From: Galeopsis tetrahit
Taxonomy: Eukaryota > Streptophyta > Magnoliopsida > Lamiales > Lamiaceae
Assembly: GCA_963675135.1 (NCBI GenBank)
Contig: OY776119.1
Coordinates: 38,811,198 to 38,875,197, forward strand
Length of the DNA: 64,000 nt
Reading direction: 5' to 3'
Under the pieces are notes generated by a model, which was not told where the DNA came from, searched no databases, and saw nothing but the letters and a program-made list of their open reading frames with translations. This document shows, in pieces, positions 55,053 to 64,000 of the stretch (position 1 is its first letter; the number at the start of each line of letters is the position of its first letter). Both the position numbers and the translations under genes were made by a program.

Positions 55053-58000
55053 TCATTCCTCCATCTTCCCTGGATCAAGTAAGCCCAATTCAGCTGAGAG
55101 TTCCAAGAACCTTGCTTCAGCCAATGGTTTAGTCAAGATATCGGCTTTTTGCTTATCAGTGTGGATTTTGACAAGCTTGATATCTTTCTTTTCCACATGA
55201 TCCCTTATGAAGTGATGCTTTATATCCACATGTTTGCATCTGGTGTGGAGCACTGGATTCTGTGAGATAGCAATTGCACTATTGTTGTCACAGAATATTG
55301 GCACTTCATTTGAGATTACTTTGTAATCTCTCAATTGTTGCCTGAGCCAAAGTATCTGAGCACAGCAACTTCCAGCTGCTACATATTCAGCTTCAGTTGT
55401 TGAAGTTGCAACTGTATTTTGCTTCTTGGAAAACCATGAAATAAGCTTGCTGCCCAAGAATTGACAAGTTCTAGAGGTGGATTTTCTGTCAATTCTACAT
55501 CCTCCATAGTCTGCATCTGAATATCCAGTGAGCTCAATGTTGTCATCAGCTGGATACCATAACCCAAGATTCTCAGATCCCTTGAGATATCTTAGAATTC
55601 TCTTGGCAGCATCAAGATGACTCTTCTTTGGATTAGCTTGAAATCTTGCACATACTCCAACTGCAAATGTGATATCAGGCCTGCTTGCAGTGAGATATAG
55701 CAAGGATCCTATGATTCCCCTGTAGTTAGTGGAGCTTGTTGACTCTCCACTTTCATCAGGATCCATTTTCCAGTTAGTATTCATAGGAATTCTGACTGGT
55801 TTGCTTGTAGCACATCCAAATTTTTTGATCATGTCCCTTGTATACTTGGCCTGATTGATGAATATTCCTTTCTTTGATTGAGTGGCTTGAAGTCCTAAGA
55901 AGAAATTCATCAATCCCATCATGGACATCTCAAATTTGCTTTGCATGAGTTTGGAGAACTTTTCACATAACTTCTCATTTGGAGATCCAAATATAATGTC
56001 ATCCACATAGATTTGGACTAACAAAATATCATTTCCTTCACAGATTCTAAACAAGGTTCTGTCAACAGTGCCTTTGACAAAACCATGATCTAGAAGAAAC
56101 TGTGATAAGGTGTCATACCAAGCTCTTGGAGCTTGCTTTAAGCCATAGAGGGCTTTCTTCAATCTGTACACCTTGTCTCCTTCTTCAAATCCTGGGGGCT
56201 GTTCAACATATACTTCTTCTTTGAGCACCCCATTGAGAAATGCACTTTTCACATCCATTTGATACACCTTGAATCTCATGTGAGCTGCATATGCTAGGAA
56301 GAGTCTGATTGCCTCAAGTCTGGCCACTGGAGCAAAAGTCTCATCATAATCAATCCCTTCAGATTGACAGTATCCTTTGGCCACCAGTCTTGCTTTGTTT
56401 CTCACAATGATGTCATTTTCATTTTTCTTATTTTTGAACACCCATTTAGTTCCAATGACATCTTGTTGAGTTGGCCTGTCTACCAGCTCCCAAACTTCAT
56501 TTCTGGTAAACTGGTCCAGCTCCTCTTGCATGGCTATGATCCAGTTGGTATCTTGTAGTGCTTCCTCAATGTCTTTTGGTTCCTGTTCTGAAAGAAAACA
56601 ACAAAACAGAGCACTTTCTCCATGAAATCTTCTAGTTTTGACCCCTTCACTTGGATTACCAAGTATCAGGCTAGATGGGTGGTCTTGCAACCAAGTCCTT
56701 CTAGACCTGATCCTTTCAGGAGGATTGTCCTCATCTGAAGTTGGATCACTAGATTCATTAAATTCAGGGAAGTTAATTGAAGGATCAAGCTCAGGATCAT
56801 ATTCAGGGGTGTTGTCCTCATTGTCAGATAAGTTGACATTTTCATTGGTTCCCCCTTGAATGTTGGATCCATTAACTACCTCAGCATTGCCTGCTTCTTC
56901 ATTGGTAGTTGTTACCTGGTTTTGAACTGGGATGGGGTCAGTCAGTTCAATTTCTCCTTCAGGTTGGTTGTCTTCTGGTTGATTGCTATCAGGTAGGTTG
57001 TCCAGTTTTTGATTTTCATGAAGTTCAGGCTGGGCAACATCTACAAATACTGTTTCCTTGCTTTGAAGCCTTAATCTTGTTGTTCTTTGTGTTATCTCAT
57101 CAATATCCAGGTTTGTATCCCTGAACTCATTAATAGATTCATCAAACACAACATGAGGTGTTTCTTCCACAATAAGAGTTTTGCAATTGTAAACTCTATA
57201 AGCCTTGCTGATTTGTGAATATCCAACAAATATTCCTTCATCAGCTTTGCTATCAAAAGCTTTCAATTGCTCTTTCCCATTATTATGGATGAAACACTTA
57301 CAACCAAATATGTGAAAATAAGCAACAGTGGGCAATCTACCTTTCCATATTTGATATGGGGTTTTACCTTGTCCTTTGGTGATTAAGGACCTGTTTTGTG
57401 TGTGACATGCAGTGCTAATGGCTTCAGCCCAGAACCTTTTAGGCAATTTGGATTCAGCAATCAAAGTTCTTGCTGCCTCTTTCAAGGTTCTGTTTCTTCT
57501 TTCAGCAACCCCATTTTGTTGAGGTGTTCTTGCTGCTGAAGTTTCATGAGTGACGCCATTCTTGCTGCAGTACTCATTGATGTATGAGTTTATGAATTCT
57601 GTGCCTTTGTCAGATCTGATCTTGACAATGCTTAGGCCTTTTTCATTACTCAATCTCATCATCAACTCAGGTAACTTGACTTGGGTCTCCTTTTTGTTTA
57701 ACAAGAATACTACCCAAGTGTACCTGGAAAAATCATCAACAACAACTAATGCATATTTTCTTCCATTTAAACTTACTGGGATAATTGGACCAAATAGATC
57801 CATATGCAGTAGTTGAAGAACTCTCTCAGTTGAGATGACAGGTTTTCCTTTGAATGAGGCTTTGATCTGCTTTCCTTCCTGACATGGCTGGCATATGTGT
57901 TCTTTGGTGAATACTTGATTAGGCAGCCCTTTAACTAGAGAGTTTCTTGAAATCTTGTTGATGGTTTTGAAATTCAGATGATTCAATCTCTTGTGCCATA

Positions 58001-58258
58001 GCCAGCTTTGCTCATTTGTGCTTTTGGCAACAAGGCAAACTGCTTCAGGGGTTTTGCTCCAATCTGCAAAATAGACATTTCCCTTTCTCACCCCTGTTAG
58101 TTGTGTTGATTTGTTTTTGATGGTACATTCATTTGGTGCAAATTCAACACAGTATCCTTTATCACAAATTTGACTTATAGACAGCAAGTTATATTTTAGG
58201 CCTAGGACATATGAGACATCAGTAATTTAAACACTACCAATGTTTAATGTACCATAGC
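55053..58258 (-). pseudogene. SIRE-like pol: integrase, RT and RNase H, 5'-truncated
   Basis: 1044 residues open from 58187 to 55053. Upstream to about 58258 coding continues (YGTLNIGSV, stop, ITDVSYVLGLKYNLLSISQI), so the shown methionine is not the true start. Domains: pre-integrase WLWHKRLNHLNFKTINKISR, integrase (LLHMDLFGPI, IRSDKGTEF, PQQNGVAERRNRTLKEAART), a variable linker of about 200 residues, RT (GTKWVFKNKKNENDIIVRNK, YQMDVKSAFLNG, YGLKQAPRAWY, QIYVDDIIFGSPN at about 720-732), and RNase H (DRKSTSRTCQFLG, TSTTEAEYVAAGSCC, DNNSAIAISQNPVLH). All main catalytic motifs are present. It ends LSAELGLLDPGKMEE. Gag and protease are missing because copia E interrupts it. Confidence 0.93.
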
Positions 58259-58479
58259 TGTTAGTGTATACTGTAAAGCAAACTTTTAGTGGGCTTTTGT
58301 GACGTATATTTGATTTCCTTTTTATCTGAAATAAATGGTTTTTCACATTATCGCATTCTTTGTGATTACTTATATGTCTGCTTATCTTGCATTGTAGACG
58401 ATGTGGTGGGTTTGTAGTCACACAGAAGATCACATAGCTTTTAGTGTATACTGTAAAGCAATGTTTAATGTACCATAGC
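58259..58479 (+). repeat. rearranged insertion junction of copia E
   Basis: 58259-58435 repeats the first 177 bp of the copia E LTR. It is followed by agct, then another about 20 bp of LTR start (58440-58460), then a second copy of the 19-bp SIRE flank atgtttaatgtaccatagc (58240-58258 and 58461-58479), after which the full LTR begins. The junction 'catagct-ttagtgtatactgta' thus occurs three times. Confidence 0.88.
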
Positions 58480-59726
58480 TGTTAGTGTATACTGTAAAGC
58501 AAACTTTTAGTGGGCTTTTGTGACGTATATTTGATTTCCTTTTTATATGAAATAAATGGTTTTTCACATTATCGCATTCTTTGTGATTACTTATATGTCT
58601 GCTTATCTTGCATTGTAGACGATGTGGTGGGTTTGTAGTCACACAGAAGATCACATTGTCAGTTCCTTGTAAGATATAAAATGTATTCACAACTGAGATA
58701 GTTATGGACAAAACTATTGGTTTAAGTTGTAGTGTAAACTTGTTAGTGGTTTGTCTTGACCATTAGCTTATACTAGTGCGCTGTGGCGTATTGAATGGAT
58801 CACAGATAAGACATGTTCTTCTGTTCTGACTGTTATGAAGAACTAGAAGTCTTGGTGACTTTTATGATTCTTAACCCTAAGTGTGATATTTAGATGTGTG
58901 GGGTGCTTGTTCACTACTTTGATGTACCATAGGTGAGAATCTTGTTAGATTCTTCACGCTCCGTATTTTGGGTAGTGGCATCGCTCGCATGATGTCTACT
59001 ACTTATTGGCATTAGGGCACCGTGTCCTGTACATCCAGGCTGATGACGTCCCCTTGAGGAAACTCATAAAGGATTGTCGTACTAAACCCTGCAGGTGGAT
59101 TTAATTCGTACGACAACGAGGTTGAGTGGTACTACTCAAAGGAATTATAGAGATTAATTATTTAAAGAAGTCAGAAGCTTTAATAATTAATGGACGTGCG
59201 ATATTTTTAACACGGGGAATTATAAAGTCTAATAGAAGCCCTGATTCGGTTTGGGATAGGACGGGAGTGCAACATTAATTCTCTAGTGGAATGAATTAAT
59301 GTTCTCGGGCCAAATTATATGTTCTGGGCTGAACATAAGAGTATTTGGGCCTGTAAGAAGCCTAAGCCCTATACCTTCTAATGGATCCCTAGTCTGGCCC
59401 ATGAAACTTATGGAAATTATAAATAGGAGCCTCAATTCAGTTTTGAAACCCTAGCACACACGAAATTAAGAAAAACGGCTAGGGTTTCAAGGAGACGAAA
59501 CTGAGGCACCTTCTCCACGTTTGATAGCGCGCCGTCCACCCGGTGTTCGAGCGTGGTTGGGAGACAGGCTAGAAGATCCGTAGATTGGAATCAACGTCTC
59601 GATCTTCAAGGGTAACGAATCTAAATTCTGCTTTAGATGCATGTTTAGGTTTTAATTCGTTATTTATACGTTTGGCATCCGACAACGATCCCGGTGATGG
59701 ACCGCCTTCGCCGGCGCGTTCCAGCA
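58480..59726 (+). repeat. 5' LTR of copia E
   Basis: TGTTAGTGTATACTG to GCGTTCCAGCA, 1247 bp. TATA-like attataaatagg near 59415. Degenerate relatives of this LTR lie inverted at 44571-46236. Confidence 0.88.
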
Positions 59727-59728
59727 AT

Positions 59729-59740
59729 TGGTATCAGAGC
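59729..59740 (+). promoter_or_regulatory. primer binding site of copia E
   Basis: TGGTATCAGAGC two bases after the LTR end, perfect initiator-Met type. Confidence 0.93.
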
Positions 59741-61029
59741 CTGGATTCGTAGATTGTTGGCTCTGCCTGAAACGTACTGTTGTATGATTCAATTTTTTTT
59801 GTTGTTTCATGTATGGATTCGTTTCTGTCATTTATTATTTAAGATTTTTATTCTATCGCAACCCTTGTGTGATTTTGTAATCGTTTTTCCCACCAGATAA
59901 TAAGTGTGGGTAGTATAGGATTTTTTCATAGATCACTGTAGTAGGGTTTTGCTCGTTTATATTGTATTTTTTGATCGTGAGAATGGGCGGTGTCGATGGA
60001 AGATCTGAAAACAGTAATCTGAGTTTTTCGGGTTATGGCCTTGGACGGTGAAAACTGTTTTGGCCATAACTTTTGACTCGGGTGTCCGTTTTCAGCCCAC
60101 AAGACCTTTTCGGAAACGTCTCGACGTGATCTACAGGAGTCACGGCTATGCCGTGACGACGAGTGGCGAGGCCTAATTCAAAAGCCTTGATGAAGTTTTC
60201 TGCCAGTTTTTGTCGGTGGACGAGAATTCGAGGTTTTTTGCATTGCGTGAGAGGCCGATGTGAGGCATCCGTCCGCGCCACTGTTTTTTTTTTTTTTTTT
60301 TTTTTTTATCATTGTAATAGCTTATAGTAGGCTGTTTTTGATAGGTTTTCAAGGGGTTGCGATAGATGTGCATTTATTTATTTTTGCCTGTGTTTATCGC
60401 ATCTTGTATTGTTATGGCATGCATGTGTTAATTTTTGTTAATTTGCTATGCCAGTGAATAATCTTCATGTTAAAATGACTAAGTGAGATAATTGAATTTT
60501 AATTAATTTATAGGCCTCCACAATTGGTCTTTAAGTAAGGTGTATGTTGCTCGTGGGACCTTGGGAGTCTTCCCCTAACGGTTGCAACATTCACGAGCTT
60601 ATTAGTTAATACTTCTAATAAAACTGTTTTAATCTTTAGATGAAGTGTGTGATCTTCCCTAACGGATGTGTCATCCATGAGTTCATCAGTAAAGAATAAT
60701 TCAAGATAACTGTTGTTAAATTGTGGTCATCACTTAGATGTGAATTTTAATATAACCCCCCAACGGGGTCACTGTTCTAGTTCACATGGCCAGTTAAAGT
60801 TCGACTGTTAATTTCATTCGTCATAAGGATAAGTTGACGTGATATTGAAATTAAAGACTAAATGTCTGGTCGATGAATACATGTGTAAACGACCACCCTA
60901 ACGTGGCTTGCATATGTGTTTGTTGGGCTGTTGGAGGTTGTGTTGAATATTGGTTTTGAAGGTTTCCAATGTTTTATGCTTCAAACTTATGTGATTTATT
61001 GCTTGCATTTTATTTATTTCAGATACATT
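59741..61029 (+). other. leader of copia E with a 25-bp T run
   Basis: Non-coding. T run at 60283-60307. Layout similar to the leader of copia B. Confidence 0.6.
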
Positions 61030-64000
61030 ATGGTGACATTCAACCCACTTATGGTTATCTTAAATCAAAATAAGCTTATTGGTCAAAATTAATTGGATTG
61101 GAAAAGAAATTTGGACATTGTCCTAGTTGCTGATGAGTACAAGTTTGTGCTCGATACACATGCTCCTGCCCCTTTGGGAGCCGAATCTACTGAAGAGCAA
61201 AGGGAGGCTCATAAGAAGTGGCACAAGGCTGATGATATGGCTCGTTGTTACATTTTGGCCTCGATGTCAAATGTTTTACAACAGCAGCATCAAACTATGC
61301 CTAGTGCCGCAGCTATGATGTTGAGCCTCAAAGAGCTTTTTGGTGAGAAAGATAGGGCTGCCCGCTTTGAGGCTATGAGGAAGATCATGTCAACCTCTAT
61401 GCTAGAGGGAGCGTCCGTGAGGGACCACGGTCTCAAGATGATGGAATATCTGAATGATATTGAGGTCCTCGGAGGGTTAATCGATAATGACACCAAGATC
61501 GATATGATCCTACACTCGCTCCCAAAGTCTTTTGAGAACTTCCGTGTAAACGCAATCATGAGTAAGAAGGATTATACTTTAACCGAGCTTCTTACAGAAT
61601 TGGTCGCGGTGGAGGGTCTCATGGGTAAACGACCACAGGCCAATGTTACTGTTCAGGCTGGACCTTCTTCGTCTAATGGCAAGAAGAAGAAAAAGCCTTT
61701 ACAGAAAAAGAGTGGTGGTGAAAGCAGTGGGAGCAAGAAACTAGCGCCTTCTGGTGGCGTGAAAAAGCCGAAGGGCAAATGTTTCAAGTGCAACAAGACG
61801 GGACATTGGAAGTCTGATTGTCCTCTCCTGAAAAAGGACAACTCTGGTACGTCTCTCGCTTTAGTTGTTGAAACATGTTTTGCGGCTTGTTCTGCCTTTT
61901 CTTGGGTAGTAGATATAGGAGCCACTGACCATGTTTGTTACACCTTGCAGGGGTTTCTGCAGACAAGGGAATTGCGTGTGGGCGAGATTACTATTAGTTT
62001 GGGCAATGCTGCGATAGTATCAGTGGTTGCAGTGGGAGACGTGCACTTATGTTTTTCTAATTCTGTTTTAGTATTAAAGAACGTTTTATACGTGCCGAAT
62101 TTTCGGAGAAATTTAATTTCTGTTTCGAAGTTGTTTTTGGATGGATGCTCAGTTGTTTTTAATGACAATGTTGTTATTATGAGAAATGACTCTTTAATCT
62201 GTTCTGGCACGTTAGAAAACAATCTTTATACTATTACGTGTGCATATCATACTGTGACTGAAGCTCATTCATCATCATCATTAAATAAGAGAAAGGAACC
62301 TTCTATGTTGAATCAAACATACCTTTGGCATCTACGATTGGGTCATGTCAACCTAAGAAGGATTCAAATACTAGTAAGTAGTGGGTTTTTGGAGTCTCTC
62401 CAAGTGGAACCATTCTCAGTCTGCGAATCCTGTTTGGAAGGCAAGATGACCTCGAGGCCTTTTAAGGCCAAGGGTAATAGGGCTAATGATGTGTTGGAAT
62501 TGATTCACTCTGATTTGTGTGGGCCTATGACTGTTCAAGCTAGAGGAGGCTTTGAGTACTTCGTCACTTTCATTGACGATTACTCAAGATATGGATACAT
62601 CTACCTGATGCGCCACAAGTCTGAATGCTTTGGCAAGTTCAAAGAATTTAAGGCAGAAGTGGAGAACCGTCATGGTAAGAGTATCAAGTCACTGCGTTCT
62701 GATCGTGGTGGCGAGTACCTTAGCAATGAATTTAGGCAATACTTATTAGATAACGGGATTAGATCCCAGCTCTCCGCGCCTGGTACTCCGCAACAGAATG
62801 GCGTGGCTGAGAGAAGGAATAGGACTCTATTAGATATGGTGAGATCGATGATGAGTTATGCTTCATTACCTACCTCTTTTTGGGGTTATGCCTTGGAAAC
62901 AGCAGCGTACCTTCTAAATTATGTACCTTCTAAAGTGGTTCCAAAAACCCCGATTGAATTGTGGTCTGGGCGAAAGCCTAGTCTAAACCACATTCGGATT
63001 TGGGGTTGTCCAGCACATGTGCTGAACAAGGAAGCTGATAAGTTGGCACCTAGAACTGAAGTACGGTTGTTTGTAGGATACCCTAAGGGAACGAGAGGTG
63101 GTTATTTTTATAGTCCTAATGATCAGAGGGTGGTGGTGAGTACCAATGCCCGATTTTTAGAAGAAGACTATATGAATGAGCATAAGTCCAATACAGAGAT
63201 CATTCTAAATGAGTTGAGAGGAGACAATGGCACACCGAGTGTGCAAGGGGAAATACCACAAGAGACTGCACAACGTGGCGACTCTAATGAACCTTTGTAT
63301 ACATTGCCTCGTCGTAGTGGGAGGGTTGTTCGCCAACCTGATCGTTTCATGTTTGTGGGAGAGTCTATGGACTTGATTCCAAGCGATGAACATGATGATA
63401 ACGACCCCTGGACATACAAAGAGGCAATCAAAGACAAAGATGCAGAGTCTTGGCACAAGTCCATGGATTCAGAAATTGAATCTATGGATGCTATGGAAGT
63501 GTATGACCTAAGTGAACTTCCCCACGACAAGAAAGCCGTTGGGTGTAAGTGGGTCTACAGACGTAAGAGAGGGTCTGATGGGCAGATTACTGCTTTTAAG
63601 GCACGGTTGGTGGCAAAGGGTTTTACCCAGAAAGAAGGAATCGACTATGACGAGACCTTCTCACCAGTAGCCATGCTATAATCGATCCGGATTCTCTTAT
63701 CCATAGCTAATCACATGAACTATGAGATTTGGCAAATGGATGTCAAGACAGCTTTCCTTAATGGAAATTTGGATAAGGACATCTATATGCAGCAACCCAA
63801 GGGTTATGTGAAGAAAGGCCAAGAGCATCTAGTCTGGAAGTTGAAAAAGTCTCTTTATGGGCTAAAACAAGCTTCCAGGTCTTGGAACATTCGTTTTGAC
63901 GAGGTGATCAAATCTTTTGGATTTGAACAATGTCAAAATGAAAGTTGTGTGTACAAAAAGAGTGACGGAGACGTAGTGGTATTCTTAGTACTATACGTAG
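61030..64000 (+). pseudogene. copia E gag-pol polyprotein, two stops, incomplete at window end
   Basis: ATG at 61030 (MVTFNPLMVILNQNKLIGQN), a TAA at 61090-61092, then an open frame to the stop at 63679-63681; the same frame goes on to the window end. Order: gag (LDWKRNLDIVLVADEYKFVL, VRDHGLKMMEYLNDIEVLG), zinc knuckle CFKCNKTGHWKSDC (about residues 250-263), and protease, where the active-site triad reads WVVDIGATDHVC instead of the DTG in copia B. Pre-integrase LWHLRLGHVNLRRIQ and integrase (LIHSDLCGP, LRSDRGGEY, GTPQQNGVAERRNRTLLD) follow. RT has CKWVYRRKRGSDGQITAFKA, MDVKTAFLNG, YGLKQASRSW and VFLVLYV at the edge. Protease inactivity plus stops make it non-autonomous. Confidence 0.93.

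Larger units (their letters stand above)
46237..58258 (-). mobile_element. SIRE-like (Sirevirus) Ty1/copia element, 3' part
   Basis: Minus-strand order: pol (58258-55053), extra ORF (54379-49676), polypurine tract (49310-49298), 3' LTR (49297-46237). The phrase TGGCATCATCAAAAAGGGG before the LTR and a large ORF between pol and the LTR are recognised traits of SIRE1-type elements. Gag, protease and 5' LTR are absent: copia E entered pol at 58258, so the 5' part probably lies right of the window. Confidence 0.9.
58480..64000 (+). mobile_element. Ty1/copia element E, runs off the window
   Basis: 5' LTR 58480-59726, initiator-Met primer site, 1.3-kb leader, gag-pol from 61030 to the window end. 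Same lineage as copia B by protein and LTR similarity. It entered the pol of the SIRE-like element. The 3' LTR is outside the window. Confidence 0.92.

Overview
The window looks like nuclear DNA of a flowering plant, most likely a eudicot. It is AT-rich and almost entirely built of plant-type LTR retrotransposons (Ty1/copia and Ty3/gypsy, with tRNA-type primer sites, polypurine tracts and 5-bp target duplications), plus L1-type LINE remnants, MULE/MITE elements and a few intronless plant genes. I see no bacterial operon, CRISPR array, rRNA or confident tRNA gene.

Layout. 1-7650: a decayed Ty3/gypsy element of the Tat type on the minus strand (85-bp tandem repeats at 1-508, integrase, second RNase H, RT/RNase H, protease, gag, primer site, LTR). 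Its LTR carries a 334-bp palindromic MITE. 7656-8397: a promoter plus signal-peptide-like first exon, duplicated at 13832-14577. 8398-10910: 3'-truncated copia remnant (minus) sitting in a LINE remnant (10911-12530, minus). 14578-21000: the only region with plausible host genes, two short intronless WRN/WEX-like 3'-5' exonuclease paralogs (15139-15714 and 20117-20683), separated by a 1.56-kb MULE with a 9-bp target duplication and a LINE tail.

22008-about 42440: a nested tower. An Athila-like gypsy LTR (start 22021) was hit by copia A (22073-24650) and by a copia-type solo LTR (26241-42218, duplication tagct). That solo LTR was hit by copia B (26344-34932, duplication atctt) and copia C (34993-40998, duplication gtgtg). 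B and C are nearly complete: two LTRs each and a single-frame gag-pol broken by two stops and one stop respectively.

42440-46236: a second Athila-like LTR in reverse and partial LTRs of the copia E type. 46237-58258: 3' two thirds of a Sirevirus/SIRE-like copia element on the minus strand (pol, then a 4.7-kb extra ORF with its own TATA-like promoter, then polypurine tract and LTR). Its LTR holds a second solo LTR of the 26241 family (duplication tttat). 58259-64000: copia E, entering SIRE pol through a rearranged junction and running off the window.

No clearly new biological system is visible. The strongest leads are the extra ORF with apparent independent promoter (49676-54379), the copia element C that carries the same non-initiator-Met primer site as the gypsy element, the active-site-degenerate WEX paralogs, and the duplicated promoter/first-exon cassette. 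All functional statements come from reading motifs by eye; no database search was run.
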